Part shown: positions 14,364 through 14,919 of the stretch, in pieces | Layout of the letters: each line of letters opens with the position of its first letter | How positions within the stretch are numbered: position 1 is the first letter of the stretch | From: CAIODY01 sp041192505 | GTDB taxonomy: Bacteria; Bacteroidota; Bacteroidia; Chitinophagales; CAIODY01 | Direction: 5' to 3' | NCBI GenBank assembly: GCA_041192505.1 | Contig: JBEEMV010000052.1 | Coordinates: forward strand, 1-14,919 | Length of the DNA: 14,919 nucleotides | The notes under the pieces: generated by a model | What the model saw: only the letters and a program-made list of their open reading frames with translations | Told to the model about the DNA's origin: nothing | Databases searched by the model: none | Position numbers and translations under genes: made by a program

Positions 14364-14919
14364 TTTTTTTCCATTCTTCTGTTTTATTTTCGGCTTGCCA
14401 TAAGCCGCCTAATATAGCTGCACCACTAAATTTTAAAGCGTTTATTCGGCTAACATTTCCCTTATTTATTCCACCTAAGGCAACTATTTTTTTGTCTTTA
14501 TTTTTTATTAATCCAGTTTCAATTTCGGCTATCGAAAAATTACTTTCGTATCCTTTTTTACTAATGCTATTAAAAACGGGGCTGATAAAATAATAGTCGA
14601 AATTGCTAAGCTGTTGTATTTCATCAAAACTATGGCAACTGATAGATAGCGATTGGTTTGGTTTTATTATTTGCCTAATACTTTCAATTTTATTTTTATA
14701 AAACTGCGTAATATGAAAGCCTGCTAAATTATACTCACTAAGCAATTCGGGATATTGATGAATTACAATTTTAGGATGATGTGTTGCATCTATTTCTTGT
14801 ATCAATTGTCTTACTTCATTACAACTCCAATCTGGTTTACGTATATGTAGCTTCATTAATTCATGATTAAATAATTGATGAATTAATTCAACTTCGTTGG
14901 CTGTTTTATCAGGCTGGGT
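14344..14919 (-). CDS. thiE: Thiamine phosphate synthase family protein (ThiE/TenI), 5' end beyond the window
   Basis: ThiE joins the pyrimidine and thiazole halves of thiamine into thiamine phosphate; TenI is a close relative acting as an aminoaldehyde aromatase. Family motifs in order: LHIRKP (compare LHLRKP in Bacteroidota homologues), GFHITQFY, SISCHSFDEI (like GiSxHs), DYYFISPVFNSISKKGY, and the phosphate-binding VALGGI followed by GAAILGGLW. The apparent ATG at 14856 is not the true start: the frame stays open to 14919, and the upstream residues (NEVELIHQLFNHELMK) match the expected E-x-x-x-I-x-x-LF-x-x-x-L leading into LHxRKP. At least 191 residues are therefore present, with the first beta strand outside the window. 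ThiE and TenI cannot be separated without the missing N-terminus and wider context. Confidence 0.85.
   Translation of the reverse strand, partial: TQPDKTANEVELIHQLFNHELMKLHIRKPDWSCNEVRQLIQEIDATHHPKIVIHQYPELLSEYNLAGFHITQFYKNKIESIRQIIKPNQSLSISCHSFDEIQQLSNFDYYFISPVFNSISKKGYESNFSIAEIETGLIKNKDKKIVALGGINKGNVSRINALKFSGAAILGGLWQAENKTEEWKKIILAVC

Overview
The window is AT-rich and almost certainly comes from a member of the Bacteroidota, probably a Chitinophagaceae- or Sphingobacteriales-like lineage. The evidence is a type IX secretion (T9SS) type A sorting domain, promoters matching the Bacteroidota -7 consensus TAnnTTTG, lipoproteins with a Cys-Lys-Lys start to the mature chain, and the HLPxIPSA...LLxKIEELTLY C-terminal module common in this phylum. 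There are no tRNAs, rRNAs, transposases or CRISPR arrays that I can see. The only clear housekeeping gene is ffh.

Left half (1-6554, minus strand): a compact six-gene run in which every product has a signal peptide. In transcription order it is: a tail-fibre/S74-like surface protein (5244-6554), a small beta-barrel-like protein (4649-5236), a large T9SS-exported GxSxG lipase-like protein (1994-4636), two more small barrel-like proteins (1410-1997, 826-1413) and a zinc phospholipase C/P1-nuclease-fold enzyme that runs off the left edge (1-815). Gaps are 7, 12, -4, -4 and 10 bp, so this reads as one operon for a cell-surface, lipid-directed function. Its first gene starts with exactly seven copies of a 7-bp repeat. 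Because 7 is not a multiple of 3, gain or loss of one copy would end translation at once. This looks like a phase-variable (contingency) switch at the head of the operon.

Middle (6555-10512, plus strand): ffh (signal recognition particle GTPase), an intergenic inverted-repeat element with a nested hairpin, a class I SAM-dependent methyltransferase, and two adjacent lipoproteins that appear to share a repeated helical module resembling DUF4214.

Right half (10517-14919): a polytopic membrane protein with a C-terminal patatin-like domain on the minus strand. It is divergent from a small heat-shock protein gene that has a very good promoter and a strong intrinsic terminator. Then come a lipoprotein with a carboxypeptidase-regulatory-like domain and, overlapping it tail to tail by 20 bp, a thiamine-phosphate-synthase family gene whose reading frame stays open to the right edge, so its start lies outside the window.

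Taken together, the window encodes three candidate lipid hydrolases (PLC-like, T9SS lipase, patatin-like) from two transcription units. The most unusual feature is the heptanucleotide repeat that may switch the surface operon.
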